From: Listeria ilorinensis
GTDB lineage: Bacteria; Bacillota; Bacilli; Lactobacillales; Listeriaceae
Direction of reading: 5' to 3'
DNA: 64,000 bases
Assembly: GCF_913566895.1 (NCBI RefSeq)
Contig: NZ_CAJYCN010000001.1
Span: 248,001-312,000 of the forward strand
This document shows, piece after piece, positions 17,006 through 25,847 of the stretch (position 1 is its first letter; every line of letters starts with the position of its first letter). Below the pieces are notes generated by a model, which was given only the letters and a program-made list of their open reading frames with translations, did no database searches and was not told the origin of the DNA. Position numbers and translations under genes: made by a program.

Positions 17006-17965
17006 ATGGTAGGCATTAAAGAAATCGCAAAAAAAGCAGGTGTCTCGATCTCCACCGTTTCCTATGCACTAAATGGCAGCTCGAAAGTCACGGAAAAGAC
17101 CCGGAACAAGATCATTGCAGTGGCTGAAGAACTTAATTATACGCCTAATATGGCGGCCCGCTCGCTGAAACGACGCGAAACGAATATTATCGGCATCTAT
17201 CTAACTGACTATTCCGGTGCCTTTTACGGCGAAATGCTGAATGGTGTCACGCAAACACTGGTAGCGAACGGTTATGAGCTGATCGTCTGCAGTGGCGCAC
17301 AGTCACATCGTTTTCTGCCAGAGCGCATGATCGATGGTGCCATCATTCTGGATTATTCCTTTAGCACAGAGGAAATTCTAGAATACGCCAATCGGGGACA
17401 TAAAATGGTTGTGTTGGACAGAGAGATCGAACATCCCAATATTCGAACAGTTCTGCTCGATAATCAGGCCGGTTCGATTTTAGCGGTCGATCATCTGCGA
17501 CACGGCTTTAAAGGAGACTTCTATCTCGTTACAGGACCAAAAGGCACGTATGACTCGGATGAACGTCTCAAAGCCGCTCAGAGTGAACTGTCTCGCTTCA
17601 AAGATCAGAACGTCTACGTCATCCAAGGCGACTTTTCCAAAGAAGCCGGACGGGCAGCTGCAGAACGGATTACCCGCGAATGGAAACATCAGGTAGCCGT
17701 TTTTGCCATGAATGATGAAACAGCGATCGGCATGTACGATTATTTCAAGCATACGGAGCTGGTCATCGGGCGTGATGTGCGTATCGTCGGCTTTGATAAC
17801 ATTGAAATCGTCAAATATCTGGACCCCAAACTGACCACGATCGGCTATTCGAAATATCGACGCGGCGCAGTTGCAGCAGAAAATTTGATCCATCTTTTGA
17901 AAGGCGAGGAGGTCCACCGGCGTGATATGATCTATACAACACTGATCGCCGGGAAATCCACCTGA
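17006..17965 (+). CDS. LacI-family regulator of the beta-1,2-glucan operon
   Basis: A 319-aa repressor. The N-terminal helix-turn-helix reads IKEIAKKAGVSISTVSYALNGS, followed by the hinge helix PNMAARSLKRR and a periplasmic-binding-protein-like sensor domain. It ends the operon, 26 bases after the GH94 gene, with its own ribosome site AGGGAGT. The palindromes TAGAAACGTTTCTA (7689) and TAGAAACGTTTCAC (11484) have the central CG and length typical of LacI operators and are the obvious targets. The inducer is probably sophorose or a related oligosaccharide; this is inferred from the neighbours. Confidence 0.92.
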   Translation: MVGIKEIAKKAGVSISTVSYALNGSSKVTEKTRNKIIAVAEELNYTPNMAARSLKRRETNIIGIYLTDYSGAFYGEMLNGVTQTLVANGYELIVCSGAQSHRFLPERMIDGAIILDYSFSTEEILEYANRGHKMVVLDREIEHPNIRTVLLDNQAGSILAVDHLRHGFKGDFYLVTGPKGTYDSDERLKAAQSELSRFKDQNVYVIQGDFSKEAGRAAAERITREWKHQVAVFAMNDETAIGMYDYFKHTELVIGRDVRIVGFDNIEIVKYLDPKLTTIGYSKYRRGAVAAENLIHLLKGEEVHRRDMIYTTLIAGKST

Positions 17966-18032
17966 GACATTTTTCAGAACTGTCCCCCCTGCCTGCCATA
18001 TTACTCTTGGACAGCTTCTTCACTTCATGATG

Positions 18033-18072
18033 AACAAGACATTTGGCCTTCTCGCCAGATGTCTTGTTTTTG
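18033..18072 (+). terminator. terminator of the beta-1,2-glucan operon
   Basis: ACAAGACATTTGGC pairs with GCCAGATGTCTTGT (one G-U) and is followed by a T run, about 70 bases after the LacI stop. Confidence 0.88.
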
Positions 18073-18138
18073 TATACGCGTTATGCTAAATCCGGCTTTT
18101 CCGCTCCCACAACCAGCGGGCGCTTCGACTACTTTTCC

Positions 18139-18174
18139 AAAAAAAATACGCCGCTTAAATATATAAGCGCGCGT
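18139..18174 (-). terminator. terminator of the thioredoxin-like gene
   Basis: On the minus strand a GC-rich hairpin (CGCTTA/TAAGCG core around TATATT) is followed by eight T. It faces the preceding plus-strand terminator. Confidence 0.75.
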
Positions 18175-18198
18175 ACCTCTTAAGAGACATATACTGCC

Positions 18199-18540
18199 TC
18201 AAATCCCCTTAACGATATTCATTTCTTCAAAACTTTTAAACCGGCTGCGCAGTTCGTCACAACTGACAATCCCTGCGACCTGACCTTTGATTTCTCCATT
18301 TACGATAACAAGTGAATTTGGAATGCCTTTTATCTGAAATTGCGCTGCTAATTCGCGCTGTCTGTCAACATTGATTTTTACAACTTGGATATTGCCTTGT
18401 TCAGCTTCCTGGAATTGTTCTAATGTTGGCCAAAAACAGCGGCATGGTGCACACCATTCCGCCCAAAAATTGAGCAGGATTCTTGGATAGCGATCGATGA
18501 TTTCTTCAAAATCTTCTTTTTTCGCGTGAATGATTTCCAT
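18199..18540 (-). CDS. thioredoxin-like protein
   Basis: A 113-aa thioredoxin-fold protein with the active site WCAPC (Cys30 and Cys33), preceded by LLNFWAEW and followed by the cis-proline strand GIPNSLVIVNG. The redox-active pair is intact, so a disulfide reductase role in the cytoplasm is likely. It is more divergent than housekeeping TrxA (active-site context CAPCRCFWP). ATG at 18540 with GAGGTGG upstream is preferred to a GTG at 18555. It stands alone, in the position of lmo2830. Confidence 0.9.
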   Translation of the reverse strand: MEIIHAKKEDFEEIIDRYPRILLNFWAEWCAPCRCFWPTLEQFQEAEQGNIQVVKINVDRQRELAAQFQIKGIPNSLVIVNGEIKGQVAGIVSCDELRSRFKSFEEMNIVKGI

Positions 18541-18632
18541 TAATTCCCACCTCACTCACATTCAGAATATTCCAAAGCTGCCCGAACGTCAAGTAAACCG
18601 TTCTGTGACAAGGAATCCACCATCTTTTTTGT

Positions 18633-19976
18633 TTATTTTTTAACACTTTGATACTTTTTCCAGCCATACAGCAGATAACTGCCGATCAAAAGTACAAGTA
18701 GCATAGCAGTAGTCAAAAGATCAGATAACAGTACCTCTCCATTCCCCTTGCCGCTAATTGCTTCCACTACATCCAAAACGCTCAGCCCTTGAAAAACCAA
18801 ACTCCCGAGCATCAGTAAAAAAATCAGCATGACTTGGTGATAAATACTGCCTAGTTTCGTCCAGCGACTCCTTAACAATAAACTCGAATCTCGCAACTCC
18901 TCAGCAGCGGTTCCATAAGTCCAGCGATTCAAATATCGACCCATCTGAGCAGAAAAGAAGCAGACGATAAATACACCCGCTGAGATCGTCCATGGAATCG
19001 CTATTAAAATCACTCCTGCTGTCATCCCATAAATATACAGTTTAAGTGCCGGCCGCTCACCCCAGAGTTTCATCACAAATGGACCCACCAAAAGCGAAAG
19101 AATCATTCCCAAAAAATACATCAGATAGATGCCGTACATCATAAACGTAAATCCGTGCTGAGACAGCGCAAAAAAAGTGCCATACAAAAGAGTAAAACTA
19201 TTCGCCATTCCTTGACCGGCTGAAAAATAGTGGATCGCTACCGGCAATCGTAGTTTAGGCCGATACCGAATCGCAGTTACGAAAAAAAACGATAAGCCAA
19301 CAAACGACGCGATCGCAGCCAAATAGGCAATTCCCTGCCAATCAGTCGTTCGCGCCCCTTTGACAAGAAAAATGACGACAAAGAAAATCAAAAATATCAA
19401 AAATGGACGAAATAGAAAGCGCGCCTCTGACGGTTCCTTAACCTCATAATTGGGCCAGCGATACAAAAGCCAAAAACTGATCGCCAAGAGCCCGCCATAA
19501 AAAAGAAAGGCTAGCCATGGATAGATAAACTGAATAAGCAATACCGCCACCGGTATCGTTAGCAGTATCGTCAAAAGCGCTGCCAAGTATCCCATCGTCG
19601 TCATCTTTCGATCAAAAAAATAACGCTCATGATATTGCATAGTGGTAAAAAGCGGCACCAGCATACTGCTTGAGATCCCAATAAAAATCGCCCCAATTTC
19701 GATCCAAACTACTGAAAAATCTGCCAGCGATGCCATCACCGAACCACAGACCCCAAATATCAGCAAAATCAGTAGCAAATCACGTGCTTTAAGCCGTATC
19801 CCTACTGCATTAAAAAGAAATGTCCCTGTATAATTGAACACATAATAAATAATCAGCGGCGCCCAACCACCCAGCCAGCCATCATACACATTTCCCACTA
19901 AAATAAATAATAAATATGGCAAAAAGGCTGTTGCCTGAATAATTGCGTACGTGAAAAATTTTCCTTTAGGCTCCAT
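18633..19976 (-). CDS. MFS-like polytopic membrane protein
   Basis: A 447-aa protein with about twelve TM segments, read from ATG at 19976 with GGGAGG eight bases before it. Hydrophobic segments alternate with short basic loops (RLKARD, RYRPKLRLP, KLWGERPALK). I see no canonical MFS A-motif, so the family is uncertain. The second half has a long loop (YGTAAEELRDSSLLLRSRW) not usual in exporters. It is monocistronic; its upstream region holds a parS site. Substrate and role unknown. Confidence 0.7.
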   Translation of the reverse strand: MEPKGKFFTYAIIQATAFLPYLLFILVGNVYDGWLGGWAPLIIYYVFNYTGTFLFNAVGIRLKARDLLLILLIFGVCGSVMASLADFSVVWIEIGAIFIGISSSMLVPLFTTMQYHERYFFDRKMTTMGYLAALLTILLTIPVAVLLIQFIYPWLAFLFYGGLLAISFWLLYRWPNYEVKEPSEARFLFRPFLIFLIFFVVIFLVKGARTTDWQGIAYLAAIASFVGLSFFFVTAIRYRPKLRLPVAIHYFSAGQGMANSFTLLYGTFFALSQHGFTFMMYGIYLMYFLGMILSLLVGPFVMKLWGERPALKLYIYGMTAGVILIAIPWTISAGVFIVCFFSAQMGRYLNRWTYGTAAEELRDSSLLLRSRWTKLGSIYHQVMLIFLLMLGSLVFQGLSVLDVVEAISGKGNGEVLLSDLLTTAMLLVLLIGSYLLYGWKKYQSVKK

Positions 19977-20033
19977 TATCAAAACCTCCCAGCTGACCAA
20001 AATCACTGTCTCCTCCTCACACTACCCTTAAAA

Positions 20034-20049
20034 AGTTTCACGTGAAACA
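20034..20049. promoter_or_regulatory. parS site 1 (ParB/Spo0J binding)
   Basis: AGTTTCACGTGAAACA differs at one outer base from the parS palindrome TGTTTCACGTGAAACA. It lies in the divergent gap between the MFS-like gene and the VOC-fold gene and overlaps the possible -35 (TTTCAC) of the latter; -10 TATAAT is at 20058-20063. Confidence 0.85.
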
Positions 20050-20097
20050 TTTTATGCTATAATTTCGACAAACCCTAGTCTAAAGGAGTTGTCTTTC

Positions 20098-20490
20098 ATG
20101 CAAAAAGCCACACCTTTTCTTATGTTCCAGAATGGCACCGCTGAACCTGCCGCTCTATTTTACACATCTCTGTTCGACGATGCGGAAATCCTTCAAATTA
20201 CCCGTTACGGTCCTAACCAGACTGGCCCAGAAGGCACTATTATGCTCGGTGCCATCCGGATCAAGAATCTTGAAATTGCCATCAGCGACAGTCCTATCAA
20301 ACATGCATTTGATTTTACACCTTCCTTCTCGATTTTTCTCACCTGTGATGATGAAGCCCAATTTGATCGTTATTTTAAAAGTCTAAGCAAAAAAGGCGAA
20401 GTCCTCATGGAACCCGCCAATTACGGATTCAGTGAGAAATTCGCCTGGGTGAATGATCAATTCGATGTTTCATGGCAGATTAGTTTGTAA
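20098..20490 (+). CDS. VOC-fold (PhnB/3-demethylubiquinone-9-like) protein
   Basis: A 130-aa protein of the glyoxalase/bleomycin-resistance fold, PhnB-like subgroup. Diagnostic parts are TPFLMFQNGTAEPAALFYTSLF, the FTPSFSIFLTCDDEAQFDRYF core and the end GFSEKFAWVNDQFDVSWQISL. Proteins of this group lack known enzyme activity in most cases; metal ligands are not clear here. ATG at 20098 with AAAGGAG upstream is preferred to a TTG nine bases earlier. It has its own promoter next to a parS site. Confidence 0.88.
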   Translation: MQKATPFLMFQNGTAEPAALFYTSLFDDAEILQITRYGPNQTGPEGTIMLGAIRIKNLEIAISDSPIKHAFDFTPSFSIFLTCDDEAQFDRYFKSLSKKGEVLMEPANYGFSEKFAWVNDQFDVSWQISL

Positions 20491-20492
20491 AA

Positions 20493-20600
20493 TCACTTTC
20501 CCGGAAGCTCTCTTTCTACATGACGCGCATCCAATTTGTAGAACAGCAGTGCAACCAGTTGAATAATCCTGCAGATAATCGGCACAAGGATAAAAATCAT
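20493..20600 (-). pseudogene. remnant of a sugar symporter C-terminus
   Basis: A 35-codon frame from ATG at 20600 (AGAAGGATTCA before it) reads MIFILVPIICRIIQLVALLFYK and then LDARHVERELPGK. One TM helix followed by YKLD-----I--EL is how GPH-type (MelB-like) sugar symporters end. Nothing of the rest of such a transporter is present, so this is probably a decay product. It could instead be a very small membrane protein, since a start and ribosome site are in place. Confidence 0.4.
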
Positions 20601-20616
20601 TGAATCCTTCTTAAAC

Positions 20617-20646
20617 AAAAAAGCCCCAAGCTAAAACTCGAGACTC
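20617..20646 (-). terminator. terminator of the acetyltransferase gene
   Basis: On the minus strand AGTCTCGAG pairs with CTTGGGGCT through three G-U pairs, followed by six T. Confidence 0.65.
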
Positions 20647-20662
20647 CTTACCACTATTTCAT

Positions 20663-21190
20663 TTATTGCCGATAGTCCTCTTTTGTTATAACATAATTCA
20701 GCGAGACTACCTCTTGATCATTCAAAAGCGGTAGCGTTTTGGTTTCGGTAAACTGATAAACAAAACCGCTTTTCTCCACGACACGCTTAGATTTATCATT
20801 AAAATCATAATGCTCGCACCAAATTTTTTCCAGTTCGAGCGTTTCAAATCCGTATTCCAAAATACGAGCAACAGCTTCTGGGATGATCCCGCGCCCCCAA
20901 TAATCTGGATGGAGCACATAGCCGACCTCTCTTTGGTGTGGAACAACTTCCACGCCGTTCTTTCTTTCCTTTAATCCTAAGCCGCCTATCACCTTGCCCG
21001 TTTCTCGCCAAACGACCGCATATTCATAAGGATCCTGAATAAAGCGATGTAAGACCTCTTGTGAATCTGCCTTTGACTGATGAATCGGCCAACCAGCATT
21101 CGGGCCTACCAAGGGGCTTTTCGCATAATCAAACAAATCATCTAAATCTTTTTCCTGAAAATGTCTTAGTTCTAGCCGTTCTGTCAGCAT
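20663..21190 (-). CDS. GNAT acetyltransferase (RimJ/RimL type)
   Basis: A 175-aa GCN5-related acetyltransferase. TERLELRHFQEKDLDDLF at the N-terminus and the acetyl-CoA site YWGRGIIPEAVARILEYGFE (R/Q-x-x-G-x-G/A motif) show the RimJ/RimL subgroup, which acetylates protein N-termini or small amines. The C-terminal NDKSKRVVEKSGF helix is conserved. ATG at 21190 has GAGGGAG nine bases upstream; an alternative GTG three codons earlier would sit on the ribosome site. The target is unknown. Confidence 0.9.
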   Translation of the reverse strand: MLTERLELRHFQEKDLDDLFDYAKSPLVGPNAGWPIHQSKADSQEVLHRFIQDPYEYAVVWRETGKVIGGLGLKERKNGVEVVPHQREVGYVLHPDYWGRGIIPEAVARILEYGFETLELEKIWCEHYDFNDKSKRVVEKSGFVYQFTETKTLPLLNDQEVVSLNYVITKEDYRQ

Positions 21191-21279
21191 GCTGTCCACT
21201 CCCTCTGCTTTTCCATTATTCTACAAGAAAGCGCCGAAACATGCAATGGGCTATGCTATAATAGCTTAGGAGAAAGGAC

Positions 21280-21816
21280 GTGAAGGGTTTGAAGAACATT
21301 GAAGTAGTCCCTCATCGCACAGAATGGCAGTCACATTTTAAAGCGGAAAAAGCAGTCCTTGAAAAACAGCTGGCTGAAAGAATTATTGCCCTATACCATA
21401 TCGGCAGCTCGTCTGTTGTTGGTCTTTCAGCCAAACCGATCATTGATATGCTGCTTGTAACGGATGATTTGGAGAAATTAGATCTTGCCTCTCCTTTATT
21501 TGAACAGCTAGGTTACGAAGTGATGGGCGAGTTTGGCATTTCTGGTCGCCGTTACTATCGAAAAGGTAAGGATCCGCGCACTCATCACATCCATGCTTTT
21601 CAATTCGACAATGTAACAGAAATCGAGCGTCACGTCTTATTCCGTGATTATTTGCGGACTCATCCCAAAGCCGCTACTGAATACGGAAAATTAAAACTGC
21701 AATTGGCTGAACGATTTCCGCATGATATTGACAGCTATTGTGATGGCAAAGAGGCTTTCGTCAAGCAGCTGGAAAAAGAGGCGTTGATTTGGCATTTTAA
21801 AACTCGCGACAGTTGA
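21280..21816 (+). CDS. GrpB-family (UPF0157) nucleotidyltransferase-fold protein
   Basis: A 178-aa protein of the GrpB family. The signature HIGSSSVVGLSAKPIIDMLL is complete, and EFGISGRRYYRKG and THHIHAFQFDN follow as usual. The fold is that of nucleotidyltransferases, but the function is not established for bacterial members. The start is GTG at 21280, seven bases after AGGAG, with TATAAT at 21257. The gene faces the ycj-like operon, and both share a strong hairpin terminator at 21833-21866. Confidence 0.9.
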   Translation: MKGLKNIEVVPHRTEWQSHFKAEKAVLEKQLAERIIALYHIGSSSVVGLSAKPIIDMLLVTDDLEKLDLASPLFEQLGYEVMGEFGISGRRYYRKGKDPRTHHIHAFQFDNVTEIERHVLFRDYLRTHPKAATEYGKLKLQLAERFPHDIDSYCDGKEAFVKQLEKEALIWHFKTRDS

Positions 21817-21832
21817 TGCCGTCAAAAAAGTG

Positions 21833-21866
21833 AAAAGCCGCTTCATCTTTGTGATGAAGCGGCTTT
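21833..21866. terminator. bidirectional terminator
   Basis: AAAAGCCGCTTCATC pairs perfectly with GATGAAGCGGCTTTT around a short loop, with A and T runs on both sides, between converging genes. Confidence 0.93.
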
Positions 21867-21871
21867 TCTTA

Positions 21872-22543
21872 TTAAATTGTTTCACGTGAAACAATTGTTT
21901 GATACAGTTGGTCTAATAAGCCAAGTGAGAGTAGGCTCGTACCAGCAAGCGTCATATCCGCGTGTTTCAGTCCCGAGCCAATCCCAACACTGATAATTCC
22001 TGCTCGATTGATTGACTCAATCCCTGCCTGAGCATCTTCAATCCCCACCGCCTCATTTACTGAGATGCCTAGGCCTGAACAAGCTCGAACAAAAATTTCT
22101 GGATCTGGCTTCGAGTTTTTTAAAATAGCTGCGTCCACAACAAAATCAAAAGTATCCAGTAAGTCGAGTGCCTTCAAAACGGTGGGAGCATTTTTGGATA
22201 CCGAAGCAAGTGCACATCGCAAGCCCCTTTCCTTTAAGTCGGTCAACAGTTCTGCAATGCCTGGCAGGATGTCAGTTGGTGTCAAATTCTCGAGTAGCTT
22301 GACATAGTGGGTGTTTTTCTGCGCCGCATAGCGTTCCTTGTCCTCAGCAGACATTGTGAGATTGCCACGCTCCAAAATCAGCTCTAGTGAATCCATACGA
22401 CTGACTCCTTTCAGTTGCTCATTGAACGCTTCATCAAATGGAACACCCAACTCATCCGCTAGCTCCTTCCATGCCAGATAATGAAAATGAGCCGTATCAG
22501 TAATTACACCATCTAAATCAAAAATAATTGCTTGTAAAGTCAT
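21872..22543 (-). CDS. pgmB: beta-phosphoglucomutase
   Basis: A 223-aa HAD-superfamily enzyme that converts beta-glucose 1-phosphate to glucose 6-phosphate. The nucleophile motif IIFDLDGVITDTAHFHYLAW holds both catalytic Asp; ALASVSKNAP, KNSKPDPEIF and IEDAQAGIESINRAG supply the other HAD motifs. It is last in the ycj-like operon; its substrate is what the GH65 phosphorylase upstream releases. ATG at 22543 follows the GH65 stop by one base, so translation is coupled. Its final codons (IVSRETI) are written by a perfect parS site. It corresponds to E. coli YcjU. Confidence 0.95.
   Translation of the reverse strand: MTLQAIIFDLDGVITDTAHFHYLAWKELADELGVPFDEAFNEQLKGVSRMDSLELILERGNLTMSAEDKERYAAQKNTHYVKLLENLTPTDILPGIAELLTDLKERGLRCALASVSKNAPTVLKALDLLDTFDFVVDAAILKNSKPDPEIFVRACSGLGISVNEAVGIEDAQAGIESINRAGIISVGIGSGLKHADMTLAGTSLLSLGLLDQLYQTIVSRETI
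21878..21893. promoter_or_regulatory. parS site 2, inside the pgmB coding end
   Basis: TGTTTCACGTGAAACA is a perfect 16-bp match to the Firmicute parS consensus. It lies within the last seven codons of pgmB. Confidence 0.93.
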
Positions 22544-22544
22544 G

Positions 22545-24800
22545 TTATATCCTTTCCTCAATCTCTCTGTCTGTTAATGTCAATAGTTTGCCATTTATTT
22601 CGATCTCAAGTTCTGTTGTGCTGCCTTTTGAAAGCTTGATCATGCCTTGCTTCAGCTCGACTTGAAGCTTTTCGTTTTGCCACCAGAAATGAAAGCTCAT
22701 TTTCTGCCAAGTCTCTGGAAGGCGTGGCGTAAAGTGAAGACGCACATCAGTCGTATCCACCCCCGCAAAGCCAAATACAGCCGCCAGCCAAATAGCACCG
22801 GTAGATGCCGCATGGATACCATCATCTGATGAATGCGGATCCGTGCCAAGATCGATCAAACAGGCCTCCTGAAAGAAACGATATGCTGTGTCCACATCAC
22901 CGGAACGACAAGCCACAATCGCATGGATAGCCTTGCTGAGCGAAGAATCATGAATTGTCCGTTCTTCATAGAAAGACAGATTTTGTGCAACAATATCCGC
23001 TGGAAAAAGGTGCGGCAATAAATAAAACAGCATTACCAAATCAGCTTGCTTCAGAATTTGCATATCGATGACCTCAGCTCGCGAATAATCAAGCAGGATC
23101 CCTTGTTTACCTTGCGTCTGCTTATATTTTTCCAGATCGATCTGCGGTTTCGTCAAAAACGTGTCGTCCTGCGGAATGATCCCATCTGATCCAGCTACTG
23201 GTAAATACAGATTTGCTAAAAAATCTGCCCCACGTTGACAAAAATCAGTCGCATCCTGATTGAATCGTATCGCCTGCTCAACATTGAAAACAGCCAGATA
23301 ATTCGTATAGGCATTGTTGTCAATATGCTCCGTGTATTCATCCGGCCCAATTACATCAAGGATCTGGTAATGTCCATCTTGCCAGACCGCTCGACTCAGC
23401 CAGAACTCGGCCGTTTCACGTAAAAGCTCCCGCCCATATTTTTCCATAAAAATCTGATCCCTCGTTGCCTGAAAGTAGCCCCAGACAGCGTAAGCAATAT
23501 CCGCCACGATATGGTGCTCAGCAAGCGCTGAAGCAATCCGCTGTCGCTTGCCTGTTCGGATGTTGATCGCCGCAAACTCCGGCGTCTCCTCCCGCCCGCT
23601 AAAAGCACTCTCCCAAGGAAAAAGCGCACCACTGTATCCGTATTGCTGTGCTTTTTCTTTCGCATCTTGTAAATGATGATAGCGATAAAGCAGCATGTTT
23701 TTAGCCGTTTCTGGAGAATGATGCAAAAAATATGGCAGGATAAAAATTTCCGTGTCCCAAAAAACATGCCCTTTGTAGCCCTCTCCTGTCAAACCTTTCG
23801 CGCCAACGCTCATTCGCGGGTCATTCTTCGGCGTCATGATTTCCAAATGATAACTCGCAAAATCAAGCGCTAATTGATCAGTATTCACAGTAGATGCTTT
23901 AGGCTCCAGCTCCACCCGACCAGTGACCCAAAACTTTGCCCAGTCCTTCTCCACTTCACGCTTTAGCCAGTCAAAATCTCTGTCTGCTAGCTTAGCAAGT
24001 GCAGTACTTTCTAAAATAGCTAATACGTCACTATCCTTTTGTTGGGATAGCCGCCGATCCGCCCCGACATTCTCCAAGTTGGTCGTTTCAAGATCCAGAT
24101 CCGAACTAACCATCACAATTTTTTCCAAAATGGCCGCCTGACCAGGCTGCAAATCAAACGTGACCTGTGATTTGATTTGGCGGTTCTTGGCTGTGATAAC
24201 ACCACCAGGTGCTACTTTTGCTGCGATTACAATTTTCCGGTCACTTTCGATCGTTTCATAATGGCCAACCATGAAGTCCCCAGCCGCCACATGGAGTTTT
24301 TCTTCCATCAACTGCTGCGTACCAAAGTTCGTCTGCTGTCCGTCGATTCCTGTTGTGATAACTGCCCGCACAGACTGATTAAGCGACTTGATGGATACTC
24401 TGGAACCAATTAGCGTACCGCGAGTCTTGCCAACCACCCGCTCAAAATTCAGTTCAAACAGGCGGCCACGCGGGTCACGCCAAATGATCCGCCTCGTTAG
24501 CAGCCCACTTCCAAGCGCTAGATGGCGCTCATACTCAACAATTTTCCCCATTTGTAAAGAAAATAGCTGACCATCCAGCTCAATTTGCATGCCTGCAATA
24601 TCCGGGAGATTCACCAGTTCCGCACTTTCCGAACCAGCCGGCCGATTGTAGACCCCCGCTAGATACATGCCTCGCACCTGACCTGGGTAGTCCTCCTCAT
24701 GGCTCGCCCGCAAGCCCAGATAGCCGTTGCCCTGCGCCATCAAGCTACCATATTTATTTATATAAGAAAGAGCAAATTTTGTTTCGCTTAAATTTTTCAT
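22545..24800 (-). CDS. GH65 disaccharide phosphorylase (kojibiose-phosphorylase-like)
   Basis: A 751-aa inverting phosphorylase of GH65. The general acid Glu488 lies in DVIGPDEYTEHIDNNAYTNY, the phosphate site in the C-terminal HAASTGAIWLAAVFGFAG, and the FWDTEIFILPYF loop is typical. GH65 enzymes split alpha-glucobioses (maltose, kojibiose, nigerose, trehalose) to beta-glucose 1-phosphate and glucose. Listeria homologues are often called maltose phosphorylase, but the operon matches E. coli ycj, where YcjT (755 aa) is a kojibiose phosphorylase, so an alpha-1,2 specificity is at least as likely. It overlaps the oxidoreductase gene by 4 bp (ATGA) and is coupled to pgmB. Confidence 0.92.
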   Translation of the reverse strand: MKNLSETKFALSYINKYGSLMAQGNGYLGLRASHEEDYPGQVRGMYLAGVYNRPAGSESAELVNLPDIAGMQIELDGQLFSLQMGKIVEYERHLALGSGLLTRRIIWRDPRGRLFELNFERVVGKTRGTLIGSRVSIKSLNQSVRAVITTGIDGQQTNFGTQQLMEEKLHVAAGDFMVGHYETIESDRKIVIAAKVAPGGVITAKNRQIKSQVTFDLQPGQAAILEKIVMVSSDLDLETTNLENVGADRRLSQQKDSDVLAILESTALAKLADRDFDWLKREVEKDWAKFWVTGRVELEPKASTVNTDQLALDFASYHLEIMTPKNDPRMSVGAKGLTGEGYKGHVFWDTEIFILPYFLHHSPETAKNMLLYRYHHLQDAKEKAQQYGYSGALFPWESAFSGREETPEFAAINIRTGKRQRIASALAEHHIVADIAYAVWGYFQATRDQIFMEKYGRELLRETAEFWLSRAVWQDGHYQILDVIGPDEYTEHIDNNAYTNYLAVFNVEQAIRFNQDATDFCQRGADFLANLYLPVAGSDGIIPQDDTFLTKPQIDLEKYKQTQGKQGILLDYSRAEVIDMQILKQADLVMLFYLLPHLFPADIVAQNLSFYEERTIHDSSLSKAIHAIVACRSGDVDTAYRFFQEACLIDLGTDPHSSDDGIHAASTGAIWLAAVFGFAGVDTTDVRLHFTPRLPETWQKMSFHFWWQNEKLQVELKQGMIKLSKGSTTELEIEINGKLLTLTDREIEERI

Positions 24801-25831
24801 AAAAAAACCTGTTCACCCTTCTCAGCTGATTCATAAAGCGCTGCCACAAGACGCTGCACCTGATAGCCCTGATCAGCGGTTGCCAGATCCGGTCGTTTCT
24901 CGCCAAATACAGCTGCTGTGAAAGCTGCCATACTATTCAAGTGCATATCCGTCTTGCTATCATCTGCCTGATCAAGCATGACCAGCTCACCCGCATCGTC
25001 TGTAAAAATCTCCGGCGGGTAAAGCGTTGCCCCAGCCTGATCGCCATAGAACGCTACATCCAACTTCTTTTCATCCTTCATATTCAGCGCAAAAGAAGTT
25101 TCCAATTGCAACAGTCGACCATCTACCAATTCAATAAAACCAAATAGTGCATCCTCCACCGTGAAACGTTTCGGATCCCACTCGCCAAATGTTCCAGCTG
25201 ACTTGTGGTTACCAATTTTCCGAAAACTTTGCGCCGTGACCTTTCTGATTTTTGGAAAGCCAAGCACATATAGTGCCGCATCTAAAACATGGATTCCCAA
25301 ATCGATCAGTGGTCCACCGCCCTGAGCCTTCTTATCAATAAAATTGCCCCAGCCGGGAACCCCAGACCGCCGCAATGCCGTTGCCTTCACCATATAGATT
25401 TCTCCCAGCCGCCCAGTCTCAGCCTGCTCTCTCAGCATCTGAGCACCATTAGAAAAACGATGATGAAAGTCATATGCCAAGATAGCTCCCTGACTTTCTG
25501 CTTCCTGCCACATTGCTTCCGCCTGTTCTGGCGTCATGGCAGGCGGCTTCTCACACATCACATCTGCCCCGGACCGGAGCGCCAACAGCACATTTTCATA
25601 ATGAAATCTATTCGGCGTGCAGATACTCACAATATCCGGCTTTTCCTGTTTTAGCATCTCACAGGCATTCTGATAGGCAGCCTGAAAGCCATTCTTCTCG
25701 GCAAAAATTTCCGCCCGTTGAATGTCCGGATCACAAACAGCTGCCAAAACTAATTTTTCATGTGTTCGATAGTAGGCCGCGTGAACCTTTTCAGCAATCT
25801 GCCCACAACCAATAATGGCCACTTTTTTCAT
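24797..25831 (-). CDS. Gfo/Idh/MocA-family glycoside oxidoreductase (YcjS-like)
   Basis: A 344-aa NAD(P)-dependent oxidoreductase. VAIIGCGQIAEKVHA is the nucleotide site, MCEKPPAMTPEQA holds the catalytic Lys, and GGGPLIDLGIHVLDAALYVLG holds the conserved Asp and His of the active site. In E. coli the equivalent YcjS interconverts glucosides and 3-keto-glucosides. It stands directly before the GH65 gene (4-bp overlap) and after a hairpin (25848-25890). By position it would make or use the 3-keto form of the imported disaccharide. It occupies the place of lmo2834. Confidence 0.9.
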   Translation of the reverse strand: MKKVAIIGCGQIAEKVHAAYYRTHEKLVLAAVCDPDIQRAEIFAEKNGFQAAYQNACEMLKQEKPDIVSICTPNRFHYENVLLALRSGADVMCEKPPAMTPEQAEAMWQEAESQGAILAYDFHHRFSNGAQMLREQAETGRLGEIYMVKATALRRSGVPGWGNFIDKKAQGGGPLIDLGIHVLDAALYVLGFPKIRKVTAQSFRKIGNHKSAGTFGEWDPKRFTVEDALFGFIELVDGRLLQLETSFALNMKDEKKLDVAFYGDQAGATLYPPEIFTDDAGELVMLDQADDSKTDMHLNSMAAFTAAVFGEKRPDLATADQGYQVQRLVAALYESAEKGEQVFL

Positions 25832-25847
25832 ATCTTACTCCCTTCTC

